From NCBI RefSeq assembly GCF_029784135.1, contig NC_073746.1:116124035-116188034 (forward strand): DNA of 64,000 nucleotides. The letters are read 5' to 3'. Positions 32,555-44,547 of this stretch are shown here, piece by piece (position 1 is the first letter of the stretch; each line of letters starts with the position of its first letter). This DNA comes from Toxorhynchites rutilus septentrionalis (Eukaryota; Arthropoda; Insecta; Diptera; Culicidae). The notes under the pieces are model-generated. The model was not told the origin of the DNA. It did no database searches and worked only from the letters and a program-made list of their open reading frames with translations. Both the position numbers and the translations under genes were made by a program.

Positions 32555-34741
32555 CAATGCGGTCGTATCTTGGACACAACCTCCTATAACTGATTTTTTT
32601 ATCAGAAATCAAGCTTTCGTTCACTTATGTGGACGTAAAAATAAGGACACAGATAAAGAGATTCGTGTCAGAGTCAAGTAGAAGTTTGGATTGAAGTCAG
32701 TTGAATGAAGAGGCAGATTTGTATTCATTAGTCAAGTCAATTAGAATAAGTATTGACTAGAATAGTTCATCAGGCATCCTTGCTCTCAACACTCGTCAAT
32801 TTATTTTCTAGTCAAATAATTTTCTAGTCAATTCCCTATCTGTTGACGGCGAATTCCGAAGTAGTCCGAGTCGAAGCGAAGCTACAGAGAGGAGAGTCGA
32901 TCTTCATTTTTCATCTTCGTAGATTTCGGGCCCTGGTCACAACAACTTGGGAACAACTTACATCTTATTCATTGAGTTGTTAGCAAATATTATCTCATCG
33001 TCAGATGAATGATCTTGTTCGACCCTAACATCCGAGTTCAAACAGCGGAAGATTCACTCATTCCCTGCAACCAATAAAAATTTGCTTCTCAACAGTGTTC
33101 GATCGAGGAAGCGCTTGATTGGCCAGTACTTCCTGACTCATCGATGACGCGCCCCAGTCTTGATTATATTTCCCCACACAACATTCAACGTTAGTGGATA
33201 GTTCATATCTTTCAATAAATATATGGTTTTACTCCATTCTATTGATCTGAGTGCTCTCTAGATTGGTTCGAAGAATTTTCGCTGATTCCTCGCAGCAGAA
33301 GCAGCGTTCGCGACTCCAAGGTTTTTCGTTCCGTTCCGATGGGGGATTTTTCCCGCATGACGCGCACGTTTTGTATACGAATGTAGACCACTTATCCAGA
33401 CTGTAAACAGAAGTGCGCGCTTTAAGCCAAATCACGACCGCACCTAGTTTATCGCTGTTTATCCGACACACAGTCCCGGAGTACCATACGCGCGGCAGCC
33501 AAGGTGGGGCCCATGGCAGACCAAACCCTCCAGCTACCTCTTGGGTAATTTTCATTCCACAGAAATTACGGCAAAACCGAACCGTATGACGTGTGGTGAT
33601 TTAGAAAGTATTATTAATTTAATTACAGTTTTCCTTCGTTCCCACTGTCCACACCGCTAATGACTAAATCAACAGAAGCCGCCGATGGAAGATGAAAGCG
33701 TATGTTCGATGCATAAATCAAGCAAACAGAAAAATTCCATCAAACTACCGATTTATTCATGACTGCAGCAGCATCGATTTCCGGAACGAGCGCGAAACGC
33801 AACGTAACGGACTTATTTGTCACCCAAGAATGTCACCAAAGTTGAACACATCGTTCAACTTTGGTGACATTTGCTAATCGTCGAGGTGGAAGGGGACTTG
33901 TATGTATACACAGTTTTCTCACTCGTAAAACTTGCGTTCACTCAATTTGCCCCGAGAGGGAACTGACGTTTGGAAGCGTTAATTTAAAATTCAATGAAGC
34001 AAGACGGCGGCAGCCTCATGTCAAGACGTTTGACTCCCTCTCGTGTGTTTGTGTATCGACTGGCTGCTCGTTGCCGTCGATCATCGCCTTTGGGGCCTCT
34101 GATGGAGTAGAGAACATCACGACGACACGCAGGAATGAATGTTCTTCGAGCAGTTATTTGCACTTGACGCGGTTACTAAATTGCAGAGTAGTGGGTGCAA
34201 TTGGTGTATTGGCAGCGGTGGCGGAGAAGTGCGGAATAGTTTTGCTACTGATGAATTGCTAAGTTTTTGAAGGTCAATAACTTGCGATGTGGGTACGATT
34301 AGCTTTCTATTTCCAAACTTTGGACATTCGATCAACAATTTTGAATGAATTTAAACGGATTAGGAAAGAAATGTGTTGCCTCACACTTATGAACATGGCG
34401 TGTTATTAATTGTAGATAAAACATTACACCTTTTGGATATACGATATTCCGAGCTTCGGTCTTGGTATACTGATAATCTTACTTTGTTCATATGCATCAT
34501 CATGCATCTACAATTCTAGAGATGTTACATGCACAAGTGCAAGTTGGTCTTTAAACAAACATTGAGTTAACCGTTTTGTAAAGCCTGAATGTGTTCGAAA
34601 TTTGACTCTCGGAATTTCCATGCCACCTTTACTCAGGCCTCCGTTCCGCGCATTGCCACTTGTACACTGGATCGTATCAATCCCATGACACACAAATATA
34701 ATGCGCGTCGATGTCGATAGTCGATGTTGTTTTGTTTTCAG
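32555..34741. other. Mostly unassigned; one perfect hairpin and one weak ORF
   Basis: The minus-strand frame 33229-33555 (108 codons) ends with CASCG...CFCCEES, a zinc-ribbon-like spacing, but has no other support. AATAAATATATGG at about 33215 could be part of an LTR or polyadenylation region. Nothing else is nameable. Confidence 0.35.
33829..33871. other. Hairpin, 19-bp perfect stem with 5-base loop
   Basis: AATGTCACCAAAGTTGAAC (33829-33847) and GTTCAACTTTGGTGACATT (33853-33871) are exact reverse complements around ACATC. The stem is unlikely by chance in unique sequence. The loop is too short for a typical microRNA precursor. Confidence 0.7.
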
Positions 34742-34743
34742 TA

Positions 34744-35313
34744 CCGTTTTGTCTCATATTCCGAACAGTCTTAAATTCCGAACACTTAATTTTTAAATGT
34801 AAATTTACTGAACTTTAATATTTTCAATAATTGAATAAGAAATACTCTGACATTCATTGTGGTGTAGGCTTCATTTTAACATCATTCAGAGGTATCGATA
34901 CTGTATATAACTTAAAATACTAAGCATTTGCGAAAAAGTGACTGTCAAAACCAGCGATTAAATGTTTGCGTTAGCAAATTCGGAATTTTAATCTAGTTCC
35001 GAAGCACAATAGCCAAATTTTCGGAGTGTTATATTTTCCAAAGAAGAATAGCTAATTCGCTTTGATTTGATATATCGATCATCTAATAGCTCAAAAGTTA
35101 TGATTTTGTTTTTAATTTGCATTTTGGGTGTTCGGAATTTGAGACAAATGTAATCAAACATATTTTTAGTTTTTCACCATGAATATGAATTTGTGAATTA
35201 ATTTTTTGGTAGCCAAATAAAAGAAAAGGCTCTATTGTATCCAAAAACCACATTAATTTCGCGAAAAAGTACCATTTTGATTTACCAACGTGTTCGGAAT
35301 TTGAGACAAAACG
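34744..35313. mobile_element. TA-flanked MITE of 570 bp (CCGTTTTGTCTCA termini)
   Basis: Left CCGTTTTGTCTCATATTCCG and right, reverse complemented, CCGTTTTGTCTCAAATTCCG form inverted repeats continuing to AACA. TA lies on both sides (34742-34743, 35314-35315). There is no coding capacity. The TA duplication suggests mobilisation by a Tc1/mariner-type transposase. Confidence 0.75.
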
Positions 35314-35315
35314 GT

Positions 35316-36722
35316 ACAGAGGGAGAACTGAAGTGGAAAATACTGTTGAAAAAATTAGGATAAAGGTACGACTGCAACAGATAAAGAGTTCAATAATATG
35401 TTGCGTGGCGTTCGTCTAAGAAAGGTTTTACCGTCAAACGTTACAGTCAGTGTTGCCACATTTTCATCTGTACCAGAGGGGTTAAAATCTTTCTCATTTA
35501 TCTTTTTCCTTTAACAATTGGAACCAAAAATCTGTACAATCGAAAATATTCGTTGAAGAGAAAAATCTATTTTATTAGAGTGAATGATGCTTATACAGAG
35601 TTTTTCTGAATTTCCGATTGTATACTATCATTTATTAAAATTTTTGAGCTCAAAATAGCGCTCACCGATTTCGAAGTTTATTTTTGTTCTGATTATAGTC
35701 AGAAAAATATCGCTCGACAGCTGAGGAATGAGGCATTCTTGTACACCAATCCTGCACATGCTCGTTTTCTGAAATTGCGATTACTTACGGAGTAATTTCA
35801 CCTTTAGGGCACGGAATGCATTCTCTAGATCCTCTATATTCCCATTGTAGAACCCTGGAAACGCCGCTAATTCAACGTAATGCTTGTCAAATTCGAAAAC
35901 TTTCTGGGATAAACAGCGCCGCAGCAGTGAGCGTCGGATCATCAAAATCGAATCTTTTTCTCATTTGCTTGATCAGCTCAACGAAAAAACGCGACAAATA
36001 ACCTTAAAAATGATCTACCTTTTGCTGTCCATTGTTCTGATAATTTCTTCTGCTGCCATTCCAACCTAAAAATTCTTGCCGCTTTTCAAACGATCTTCAA
36101 ATTTAATTGGACATTGAAACAACGTAAGATTCCAAGCATATATCAGTGAGAATGATCAAATAAAAATCCTTCAGCTCTTCATGTAGCATCGTGTATTCGG
36201 GCCTGGAACAAACGATTCAATCTGTTGATCTGGGGCAAAATATACTCCAAAAATAGCAACAGATCTTTGTGTGGCAACACTGGCCACAGTTTGCAGTGAC
36301 TCATGAAATGGATGACATCTCCCTGGCACAGCGTGTATCAAAAGGTTAAAAGCCGTTATTTTGTAACATCAGCCATAAATTCTGTACAAGAAAATTTGGC
36401 TTTTGGATAATGTCCTTCGAATGATGAGTTTTCAGCCATCAGAAAATTTGTGAGAAAGAAAGTATGACCAACATAAAAAAATGGTTCGTTTTCCATTTCA
36501 ACTGATACTTGATGAAATCTCACATACTTTTATGCTATCAACGATTATTACAATTTAGCAATGAAGCCTGTCAATTACGTCTAATTACGTCCAGAGGTGG
36601 TAGAAGATGGAATAGAAATTAGAAGAGTCCTAAATGTCCTATATTAAAAATGAAGCGTAACTTTTTTGCAATTATTTTTAAATTATTCATTCAACATTCA
36701 ACAACTTATTTGTTTTATAGGG
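35316..36722. other. No gene recognised
   Basis: Unique-looking AT-rich sequence. Two overlapping 61-codon frames at 35816-36069 lack recognisable features. Confidence 0.35.
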
Positions 36723-36770
36723 CCCAAAACATATTTTTCGTTATCACATTCACGTTTTCTTACTAACGTT
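36723..36770 (-). mobile_element. Helitron 3' subterminal fragment
   Basis: CATATTTTTCGTTATCACATTCACGTTTTC-TTACTAACG matches 20872-20916 of the Helitron-like pair. The CTAG terminus itself is absent. Confidence 0.5.
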
Positions 36771-36799
36771 TTCATTAAAAAAATGGGTTTTTTTTCCGG

Positions 36800-37745
36800 A
36801 TGGTGATAAATAAAAAACTAAGACAGATCATTGAGTTTGATAAATTTCCCATGGAAGGTAATTATATTAGCTTACTTGCAAAAAAATTCTACGCCCTTGC
36901 CAGCGGCCTTCCGGCAGTTAACCGTAACATTCGCCATGGCGGACGAGAACATGTGTGTCGGCATGTTTTTGAGTTCTTTCTTCGTTTTATTCATAAATTC
37001 CTTTTCAGGATTGCCCAGAAATTCTTGATGAAACGCAGCTGCGGTACGTTGGGCGGGTTCGCCGACTTGGGTACCACATCGATATTCAGCCACTCCATTT
37101 CCTCTAACGCTCGCTTCGAGTAGTGGGCCGAAGTCAGATCCGGCCAGAGCACCGCGTCTTCGCCCTTATGGTATTTCTTGATGAACGACGCAACATCCAG
37201 CAGGCACTTCGTACTATAAATTTCCCCGTTCACGTCAATCCGAAGCTAAAGAAGAGCGGCTTCGACATCTCCTTCTCGCTGATTGTCAGCCACAAGAGCA
37301 CCTTCTTGGGGAACTTGGTGTGTGAAATACACTCCACTTCGGAGTTCACTTCCTTCGTGGGGAAAGTAATATACGAAGTGCTCTGTCAGTCGTTGCCATC
37401 CAGGGTAAGATAGCTCTTGTCGTCCATCACCATCGCTACTCCGCGATTTGCCGGAAAAATCGACTTGACCATCTTATTCAGCCGCTGCCGCTGCGTCATT
37501 GCCTGCAGCTCCAAGACCAGTGGACGAGACTTCCGCTTCCTGACATGTATGTACATATTTGTCAGGTACTTTTTCAATGTTTGGCCGGTTACACCGACCA
37601 CCCGGTCAAGCGCACGCAACGATGTACCTACTTTTCCCTCGATCTTCCTCTTCAGCATTCTTTGGGAGTAGTTTCTGTTTTCTGTTTTCGCCATCACGGT
37701 TAGAGTTCGACTGATAGAGCTGTCAATTTTTTTCTGCTGACTCAT
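36800..37745 (-). pseudogene. Decayed DD37E-type transposase, third family in the window
   Basis: The N-terminus at 37745 (MSQQKKIDSSIS) leads through ALDRVVGVTGQTLKKYL, a helix-turn-helix, to VMDDKSYLTLDG, the first catalytic Asp. After a frame break near 37390, another frame has VNGEIYSTKCL, LWPDLTSAHYS (second Asp) and NPPNVPQLRFIKNFWAILK. The spacing to the final residue is 37, but the expected Glu of RPIE is Lys here. A further frame change occurs at about 36990 (KRNL to KNKTKKELKNMPTH). TIRs were not identified. It is more diverged than the copies at 27705 and 61599. Confidence 0.75.
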
Positions 37746-37984
37746 GGGTTACTATGATTGATGCTGCATGGGCAGTTTCGTCAGTGCGTTTGAAGGTAAA
37801 GCCATGAAGTTTTTGTCCATTTTTTTAATGCATACATTACTTATACCAAGTCATTCTTTGAAATTTGGATTTTTCTAACAAGTTTAAACGAATTTTATTC
37901 AAAAAAATAAAATAAAATGAAACATCATCATTTTACTCGCTGCGCCATCTGGTTGTAATTCTAACGTAAATTCGTCAATTCTAA
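37746..37984. other. No gene recognised
   Basis: AT-rich spacer; may include the untranscribed end of the preceding DD37E element. Confidence 0.3.
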
Positions 37985-38094
37985 TACAGGGCGGACTCGA
38001 TTATATACAGTTTCGGATTTATTTTCACTGTATATAATCGAATCCTGTATATAACCAAGTCAAAAAAAGAAACTTTAATCGTTTTTTATGCATA

Positions 38095-38167
38095 TATTTT
38101 TCGATCAAATCGATCCAATGTTTGACTCTATCAAAATTGAAGAAGTGCTGGTCAACCAGGCCATGTT
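38095..38167 (-). pseudogene. cecropia-type mariner, 3' part beyond the RTE insertion
   Basis: Reading continues as HGLVDQHFFNFDRVKHWIDL, the expected continuation of the cecropia-type transposase (compare ADQHF...VKKWID in that group). The last 40 or so residues and the 3' terminal repeat are missing, so the right side of this mariner was deleted together with a few MITE bases. Confidence 0.75.
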
Positions 38168-40582
38168 TATTTATTTATTTATAATGATACTACATCCCAT
38201 TGAGAGATTAGATCTTCTTCACAATTTTTGGCCAATAATCCCGATCCATGGCTGCAGTTCTCCAACTCCCGGCTGCACCGATTCTTGCCAAGTCCTGCTC
38301 CACCTGGTCCAACCACCTCGCTCGCTGGGCTCCTCTCCTTCTTGTTCCTACCGGATTCGATGCGAACACCATCTTTGCAGGGCTGCTGTCCGGCAATCTT
38401 GCAACATGCTCTGCCCATCGCACTCGTCCAGCCTTGGCGACTTTCTGAATGCTGGGTTCGCCGTAGAGTTGCGCCAGTTCGTGGTTTATTCTCCTTCTCC
38501 ATACTCCGCTTTCCTGTACACCACCGTATATTGTTCTGAGCACTCGGCGTTCGAAAACTCCAAGCGCTTGTGAGTCTTCTTCAAGCATCGTCCATGCTTC
38601 GTGCCCATAGAGAACAACCGGTCGAATTAGGGATTTGTACATGGTACACTTCGTACGGGGTCGGAGTTTGTTGGACCTCAAGGATTTGCGGAGCCCATAG
38701 TAGGCACGACTTCCATTGACGATTCGTCTTCGAATTTCACGGCTGTTGATGTTGTCAGTTGTTATCAACGAGCCAAGGTAGACAAATTCCTCTTCCACCT
38801 CGAGCTCGTCGCCGTCGATCACAACACTACTACCAAGAAGAACTCTGTTGCGATCAGTCCCTCCAGCTAGCATGTATTTAGTCTTAGACGCATTGATCCC
38901 AAGCCCAATCAGCCCTGCTTCGTGTTTCAGTCGGGTATACAAGTCGGCTACCGTCGCATGTGTTCTTCCGATTATGTCCACGTCGTCGGCGAAGCAGATA
39001 AACTGACTAGACTTGTTGAAAATCGTGCCCCGCATGTTGAAGCCCGCTCTCCGCATAACACCTTCCAGCGCCACGTTGAAGAGCAGACAGGAGAATCCAT
39101 CGCCTTGTCGAAGTCCCCTGTGAGTCTCAAATGATTCCGACAGCTCACCTGAGATCCGCACACTGCACCGCACACCGTTCATCGTTGCCTGAATCAGTCT
39201 TGTCAGCTTTCGGGGAAAGCCGTGTTCGTCCATGATCCTCCATAGCTGTCGTCGGTCGATTGTATCATATCAACTTGTCGCCTTTTTTATAGATGTATCA
39301 ACTTGTCGCCTTTTTTATAGATGGGGCAGATTACCCCGTCCTTCCACTCCTCCGGTAGCTGTTCTGTGTCCCAGATCCTGACTATCAACCGGTGCATACA
39401 CTCTACAGGTTTTCTCGGACCTCCCTTGAAGAGCTCCGCTACGAGGCCATCCTTACCAGCTGCTTTGTGGTTCTTGAGCTGATTAATGGCCTCCTTAATT
39501 TCACCCATCGTCGGGGGTGGTACGTCGTCGTTGTTCATTGCACCGGTGTAGTCCTCCTCAACGCCGTCTAGGTCTCCTGTCTGCGCGCTGTTCAGGTATT
39601 CATCGTAGTGCTGCCTCCACCTTTCGATCACCTCGCGTTCGTTCGTCAAGATGCCTCCTTCCTTGTTTCTGCACATTTTGGCCCGCGGCATAAAGCCTTT
39701 GTGCGAGGCGTTTAGTTTCTTGAAGAACTTCCGCGATTCTCGAGAACGATAAAGCAGCTCCATCTCCTCACACTCTTTCTCTTCCAGGCGGCGCTTTTTT
39801 TCCCGAAAGGGATGTGTTTGCTGCCTTCGTTTCAGTCTGTATCGTTCCACGTTTTGTCGAGTCACTCGTTGCAGCATGGCTGCGCGTGCTGCATCCTTCT
39901 CGTTCAGGAGCGCTCGGCACTCGTCGTCAAACCATTCGTTCCGTTGTCCTCGTTGTTCATACCCGATGACGGTCTCTGCTGTGCTGCTAATTGCTGATTT
40001 TAAGGAGTTCCAGCATTCATCGAGGGGAACAGCATCCAGTTCGTCTACCCCCGGTAACGCAGCTTCAAGACGCTGCGAGAATGTTGCAGCAACGTTCGGC
40101 TCCTGTAGTCGTCGTAGGTGGTACCGTGGTGGGCGCTGGTGTCTTTTGTTATTGACGACTGACAGTTTAGAACGCAGTTTGACCATCACCAGGTAGTGGT
40201 CTGAATCGATGTTAGCGCCACGATAGGTTCTGACGTCGATGATATCCGAGAAGTGCCGACCGTCGATCAAAACGTGGTCAATTTGTGTTTCTGTTTGCTG
40301 TGGTGATCTCCAGGTGTAAAGGTATTGGATGCTGTGCTGGAAGAAGGTGCTACATATGGCCATGTTCTTGGAGGCAGCGAAGTCGATAAGTCTTAGGCCG
40401 TTTTCCTTGGTTCGCTGATGGGCGCTGAACCTACCAATTACCGGTCTGAATTCCTCCTCCTGGCCGACCTAAGCATTCAAATCACCGATGACGATTTTGA
40501 TGTCGTGTTTTGGGCAGCGATCGTATTCACGCTCTAGCTGCGCGTAGAATTCTTCTTTATCGTCATCGGTGCTAGCTAGATG
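38168..40582 (-). mobile_element. RTE-clade LINE, 5'-truncated, inserted in a mariner
   Basis: Flanked by an exact 14-bp target duplication AACCAGGCCATGTT (38154-38167 and 40583-40596), lying in the mariner gene. The 3' end on the minus strand has a TTATAAATAAATAAATAAA tail at 38168-38182. The 5' end is truncated inside the endonuclease (HLASTDDDKEEFYAQ). Its 3' tail differs from that of the copy at 7151, so it is a different RTE subfamily. Confidence 0.9.
38208..40580 (-). pseudogene. RTE ORF2: partial endonuclease, linker and reverse transcriptase
   Basis: The first segment (40580-39287) has IVIGDLNA, a stop at 40469-40471, then IDHVLIDGRHFSDI and SDHYLVMVKLRS (endonuclease C-terminal motifs). 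A linker leads to ERWRQHYDEYLN, AAGKDGLVAELF and VICPIYKKGDKL, the start of the reverse transcriptase. A deletion of roughly 70 residues follows. The second segment (39233-38208) resumes DEHGFPRKLTRL, GLRQGDGFSCLLFN, FADDVDIIG (active site), FVYLGSLIT and the GTRRRGAQRARWLDQ tail to the natural end IVKKI. The two segments are in different frames, and a 28-base exact tandem duplication (39268-39295, 39296-39323) sits at the deletion point. Confidence 0.88.
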
Positions 40583-41559
40583 AACCAGGCCATGTTGCAT
40601 CGATCTAAAACGGTCGTAATCGAACGGAGCAATATCTGGAGAACACGGCGGGTGGGATTTGACCTCCCATTTCAGCGTTTCCAAGTATGTTTTGACCGAT
40701 TTCGCGACATGCGACTGAGCATTGTCGTGCTGCAAAATAACTTTATCATGTCTTTGCTCGTATCGTGGCCGTTTTTACTTCAGTGCATTGCATTGCATTG
40801 CATCAATTGTCGTCGGTAGATGCCCCCCGTAATGGTTTCATTCTGTTTTAGCAGCTCATAGTACACCACAATCAGCTGGTCCCACCAAATAGACAGTATG
40901 AAGCCTTTTGGCCGTGTATATTCCGCGTGGACGTCGATGTTGATGCATGTTCGGGGTATCCATACGTTGCCCGACGTTTAGGATTGTCGTACCCACTTTT
41001 CATCGCCAGTAACGATTCGATGCAAAAAAAACCCTTTCTTTTATGCCGTTTGAGCAGTTGTTCGCACGTGAAAAAACTGCGTTCGACGTCTCGTGGCTTC
41101 AATTCATACGGCACTCAATGTCTTATCTTTCGGATCACTACCATTGCCTTTAAACGATTGGATATGGTTTGTTGAGCTACTCTACGTGTATTTACAAGTT
41201 CTTGTTGCATTTATGAGGGATCTTGATCGAGAAAAGCATTCGATTCTTCATCTTCAAACTTTTTTGGTGGTCCGGAACGTTCTTCGTCTTCCAAGTCAAA
41301 ACTACCATATTGCCATATTATTACCATATTGAAGTAATGAAGTAACACTCCCCGCAAAAACACTCTCGTCGGTACGAAATTCGACATATTCGAAGTGGAA
41401 AAAAGCTTTATTGTTTACGCTTCAACTTATTGACACATACTGAAAAAGACGTGCAATGACAGTAGCTTTCCAACGAATGTCTGGAAATTTGATTCACTGA
41501 AATAATAATCAAGTTACGCCATCTATTTTAAACCCGAAGAAACTTACCGGTACACCTAA
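40583..41559 (-). pseudogene. cecropia-type mariner, 5' part with transposase fragment
   Basis: The minus-strand terminus TTAGGTGTACCGGTAAGTTT lies at 41559 beside TA. The transposase relic has SFDLEDEERSG, VPYELKPRDVERSFFTCEQLLKR and, after a T-run frameshift, a GDEKW equivalent in the alternative frame at about 41005. An internal deletion then brings it to QHDNAQSHVAKSVKTYLETL and SPDIAPFDYDRF, with 34 residues between the Asp residues (D34D). It stops at FRSMQHGL where the RTE is inserted. Stop codons interrupt the N-terminal half. Confidence 0.8.
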
Positions 41560-42256
41560 TAAAAGAAGAATTTAATTTTTGATTCATTCCCTTTAAGTCA
41601 AAAAATACCTTTCTCATATAAAAAATCCGAGTTAATTCAGGAGGTGATAGAGGATAATATTTGATGAAAAAAAATCCTTCTACGCATATGTTCGAATTTC
41701 AACAATGACAGAGTTATAGAACTTTTTGTTTGTTTCGGACTCTGTTGCCTCAAACTGGCAACAATAAAAAGTACGCTACAGAAGACGATTCTGTTGCTGC
41801 CATTTGAAAGATGAGAAAAATTAGTACAGAATATAGTTGTGAAACATGCAAATTAATGGATTTGAATAACATTTTAGAAGTGAAAAACTTCAAAGTTAGT
41901 AATTTTTAATGTGTTATTATTAATTTTATCATAAAAATTCAGTTCACTTGATTGTTTCTATGAACTAAATTAAAGGTTTCTAATCTCTACTCTATAATTT
42001 GTTGTTTGACACCCAACTTTCATCTATCTTAGTTTCGCTGCAATATCGATAAAAACAATTCCTGGTGAAAATTCAAACAAAATCTTCAAAATCACGATTT
42101 TTACCTCACTGGACATTTGAAAGCTACTTAAATTTAACCTTAACGTTGAAAGGTAACATATTCTCTTGAAATAAGTCACATTTGAAAAAAAAAATCAAAC
42201 TGAACATAATCGAATCCAAAATTGTATATAATCGAGTCTGTATAGTTCGACCTGTA

Positions 42257-43497
42257 CATGGATCACTACATAAATCAGTGTTTGGAGACGTTAGTTTGAC
42301 AGTTTTGCGTATTTTGTTTCAGCTTCCATCCGTGGCAATTTCCACATGTCCCTATTCAAATGTTAACGAATGGGAACTGAAAGAAATCCACACAAAAACG
42401 TCATACTGAAGGTAAGATTAGGCGCCGCTCATTAAAAAAGATAGAAATGAAGATGGTCAAAAGAAAAACTACGAAAATGTCCAAATTCGCGTTAGAAGAA
42501 AAATATTTATACCTTGGATATCGAGTTAGGGAGAGTTGGCTGTAACAGAGAAAACCACAATTCATAGTATCGATGCAGTAATCTATAACTAGAAAATTTA
42601 TTTCAGATAAATCGAAGCCGATCTTCTTCAAACAAAATGATTTCAAAGTTTCCAGTTTTTTTAGAGCAATCTTTAATTTTTTTACAATGTTATTGGCAAC
42701 CCTGGTCACGCTATTCCAAAACGTCTGTCAGATATCCAAAAATCTCTCGTAGCTTTCTGGGCATTGGTTCTATGGGGTTGGCTGAAAGATGTCTGCGGTA
42801 CATCCGAATTCATTTTCCTTTGTTTACGGGTTTCTTTCGAAAAGTATGAACTTCGCTTTACGAAGGCTTTTACGATGGCCTGCTGTTGTCAACTCGCAAG
42901 ATTTCCCAGATTTACGCTTTTGATGCAGCTGCAGTTGATAGCGGAACGATGTCTCACGGTCCAACCACGAAAGAACCACAGAAACTTTACCGTAGTGTCC
43001 GCGGTCTCTTCAGCATGGTCAGGTTTATTGAAATCCTTGATCGGGAGATTGCGATCTTTTTCGATGATTTGCAACTACACTGCTCTTTAAAGTTTTTTCT
43101 TCTTCAAACATCGTTTGTGCATTCTTTTTTGTATTTCCGTGAGAGATGGAAACTAATGTACTTTTGAGTCACAAAAAATAACTTGCCACAAACTGACATC
43201 TCAACCTCCGATCCAATATAGATCGATCCGATATAGATATTTGATTTTGTAGTTCGAAGGCTTTTTGCCAACAAAGAACCCCGATCAATTACGGAAAGTG
43301 TTCAATTGAAGGAAGAAGACGGAGAAGAAGAAGAAGAAGAAGAAGAAGAAAAAGAAAAACAAGAAAAACAAGAAGAATCTCGCTTTACATAAGCGCTGTC
43401 GGGTTACGCTGAATGACGTTGGAAAAATAAGAGGAACAAAAATAAACTGTCATATAGTTTTGTGGTTGTTTAACTCGGTATTGTTGTGGTGTCATAA
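42257..43497. other. No gene recognised; GAA microsatellite at its end
   Basis: Overlapping short frames occur on both strands between 42640 and 43170. The minus frame at 42889-43074 looks slightly coding-like but has no family. The (GAA)n tract is listed separately. Confidence 0.35.
43318..43378 (+). repeat. (GAA)n microsatellite
   Basis: An imperfect run of GAAGAAGAAG with a few GAAAAA and CAAGAA variants. Feilai SINEs end in such triplets, but no SINE body precedes it. Confidence 0.85.
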
Positions 43498-44010
43498 ATG
43501 GCAGTAAAAATACTCTATTTTTCCAAATTTTACTGCTTTCACTGTAAAAACGCAAGAAAGGCGACTGCAAATCTGGATATTGTACAGATCCATGGATGTC
43601 CAGATACTGAATCAGCCAATCACGTGCAATTTGAGTTCGTCGATTCCGTTCCCGTTAATTTTGATGGGATTTTCACGGGCCGAATTTCCATTTGTGAACC
43701 GCTGCTCGATCCACACACTCGATCCATTCCTGAAGGTGATGATGATTGGCAATAAAAAGTAGGTCATCTACAACAACATCGAGTGGAAACGGTCGTGGTC
43801 GGAACACGTTTAGTCCACAACGTTGATACAGGTCAGGATTGCTCGAAGTAGTCGCTCAAAAACGACCAGCTTCGACCAACGGAAGGTGAACTGCGTCATG
43901 TCACAGATACCATTAGTGACTCATCAGAAGCTCATGTAGGTTGATTGGAAGGTTATAAAAAGTCCGAATCAAGGCATCATTTAATCGCCATTTGTCCCTG
44001 TCTAATGCAA
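43498..44010 (+). pseudogene. Mariner transposase relic, heavily decayed
   Basis: THTLDPFLK followed by MMIGNKK, a stop, and VIYNNIEWKRSWS aligns in order with the irritans/mauritiana-type block LDPFLK..TGDEKW..YNN..KRSWS that surrounds the first catalytic Asp, which is Asn here. Upstream, ILYFSKFYCFHCKNARKA resembles a mariner N-terminus. The rest is scrambled by stops and frame changes and no TIR was found. Confidence 0.45.
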
Positions 44011-44547
44011 AAAATGTGGCTGCCAATAAATCCGCCTTGAGAGAACATTGTGGACATCAACCTTTCAAGACGGATCTGTACATATGGCAACACTGCTGGT
44101 GACAGCGTTTTCCGATTGTCAGACCATAAGCAAACAAAATTACATATCTGGAACCGCTGTTATCTACAGATTGTAACCCGCAACGCCGGGGATTTTGCGC
44201 AGATAAACGGTCGGTTTAAGCGCCACTCCCGCGAGGGAGACTGACTGCCCTTTTTTACAAAATGTGTTTATACCTTATTTTGATTCAGAACCTCTTTAGA
44301 AACTCTAAACAAAAAACACATGTTATTAAACAATAACAACTAAATAATAAAAATTTTTACTAGTTAAACGAAATCTGTTTGAACAAAAAATCGGCGTTTA
44401 GTCTACTACCACCAGATCTTTAGAATTCATAAAAGAAAAGTTATTTGGAGTTGAATGGAAAGCCCCGCAGAAGGGATAAAAAGGTACACATAAACATTCT
44501 CGAGTACATCTCTTCTTGCCTACGTCGGAACAATTTTTTCCCTGTTT
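44011..44547. other. No gene recognised
   Basis: Unique-looking sequence. The minus frame 44398-44718 mostly overlaps the MITE that follows. Confidence 0.35.

Larger units (their letters stand above)
37987..42254 (+). mobile_element. TA-MITE (CAGGGCGGACTC family), copy split by a mariner
   Basis: Left terminus CAGGGCGGACTCGATTATAT at 37987 after TA, right terminus ...CGACCTG at 42254 before TA. MITE sequence covers 37987-38094 and 41560-42254, about 800 bases, close to the 860 bases of the 51568 copy without its insertion. The left part breaks off after GCATA where the 51568 copy continues TTTCTCGTTTTTTGGATATAAAAG, so about 16 bases were lost at the mariner junction. It is non-coding. Confidence 0.75.

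Noticed and set aside
33229..33555. A 108-codon minus-strand gene with CxxC and CxCC
   Set aside because: No recognisable domain, no neighbouring exon and no promoter; kept only as a remark.
42889..43074. Minus-strand frame starting MQIIEKDRNLPIKDF
   Set aside because: It looks weakly coding but matches no family known to me and ends at a stop without continuation; plus-strand frames overlap it fully.
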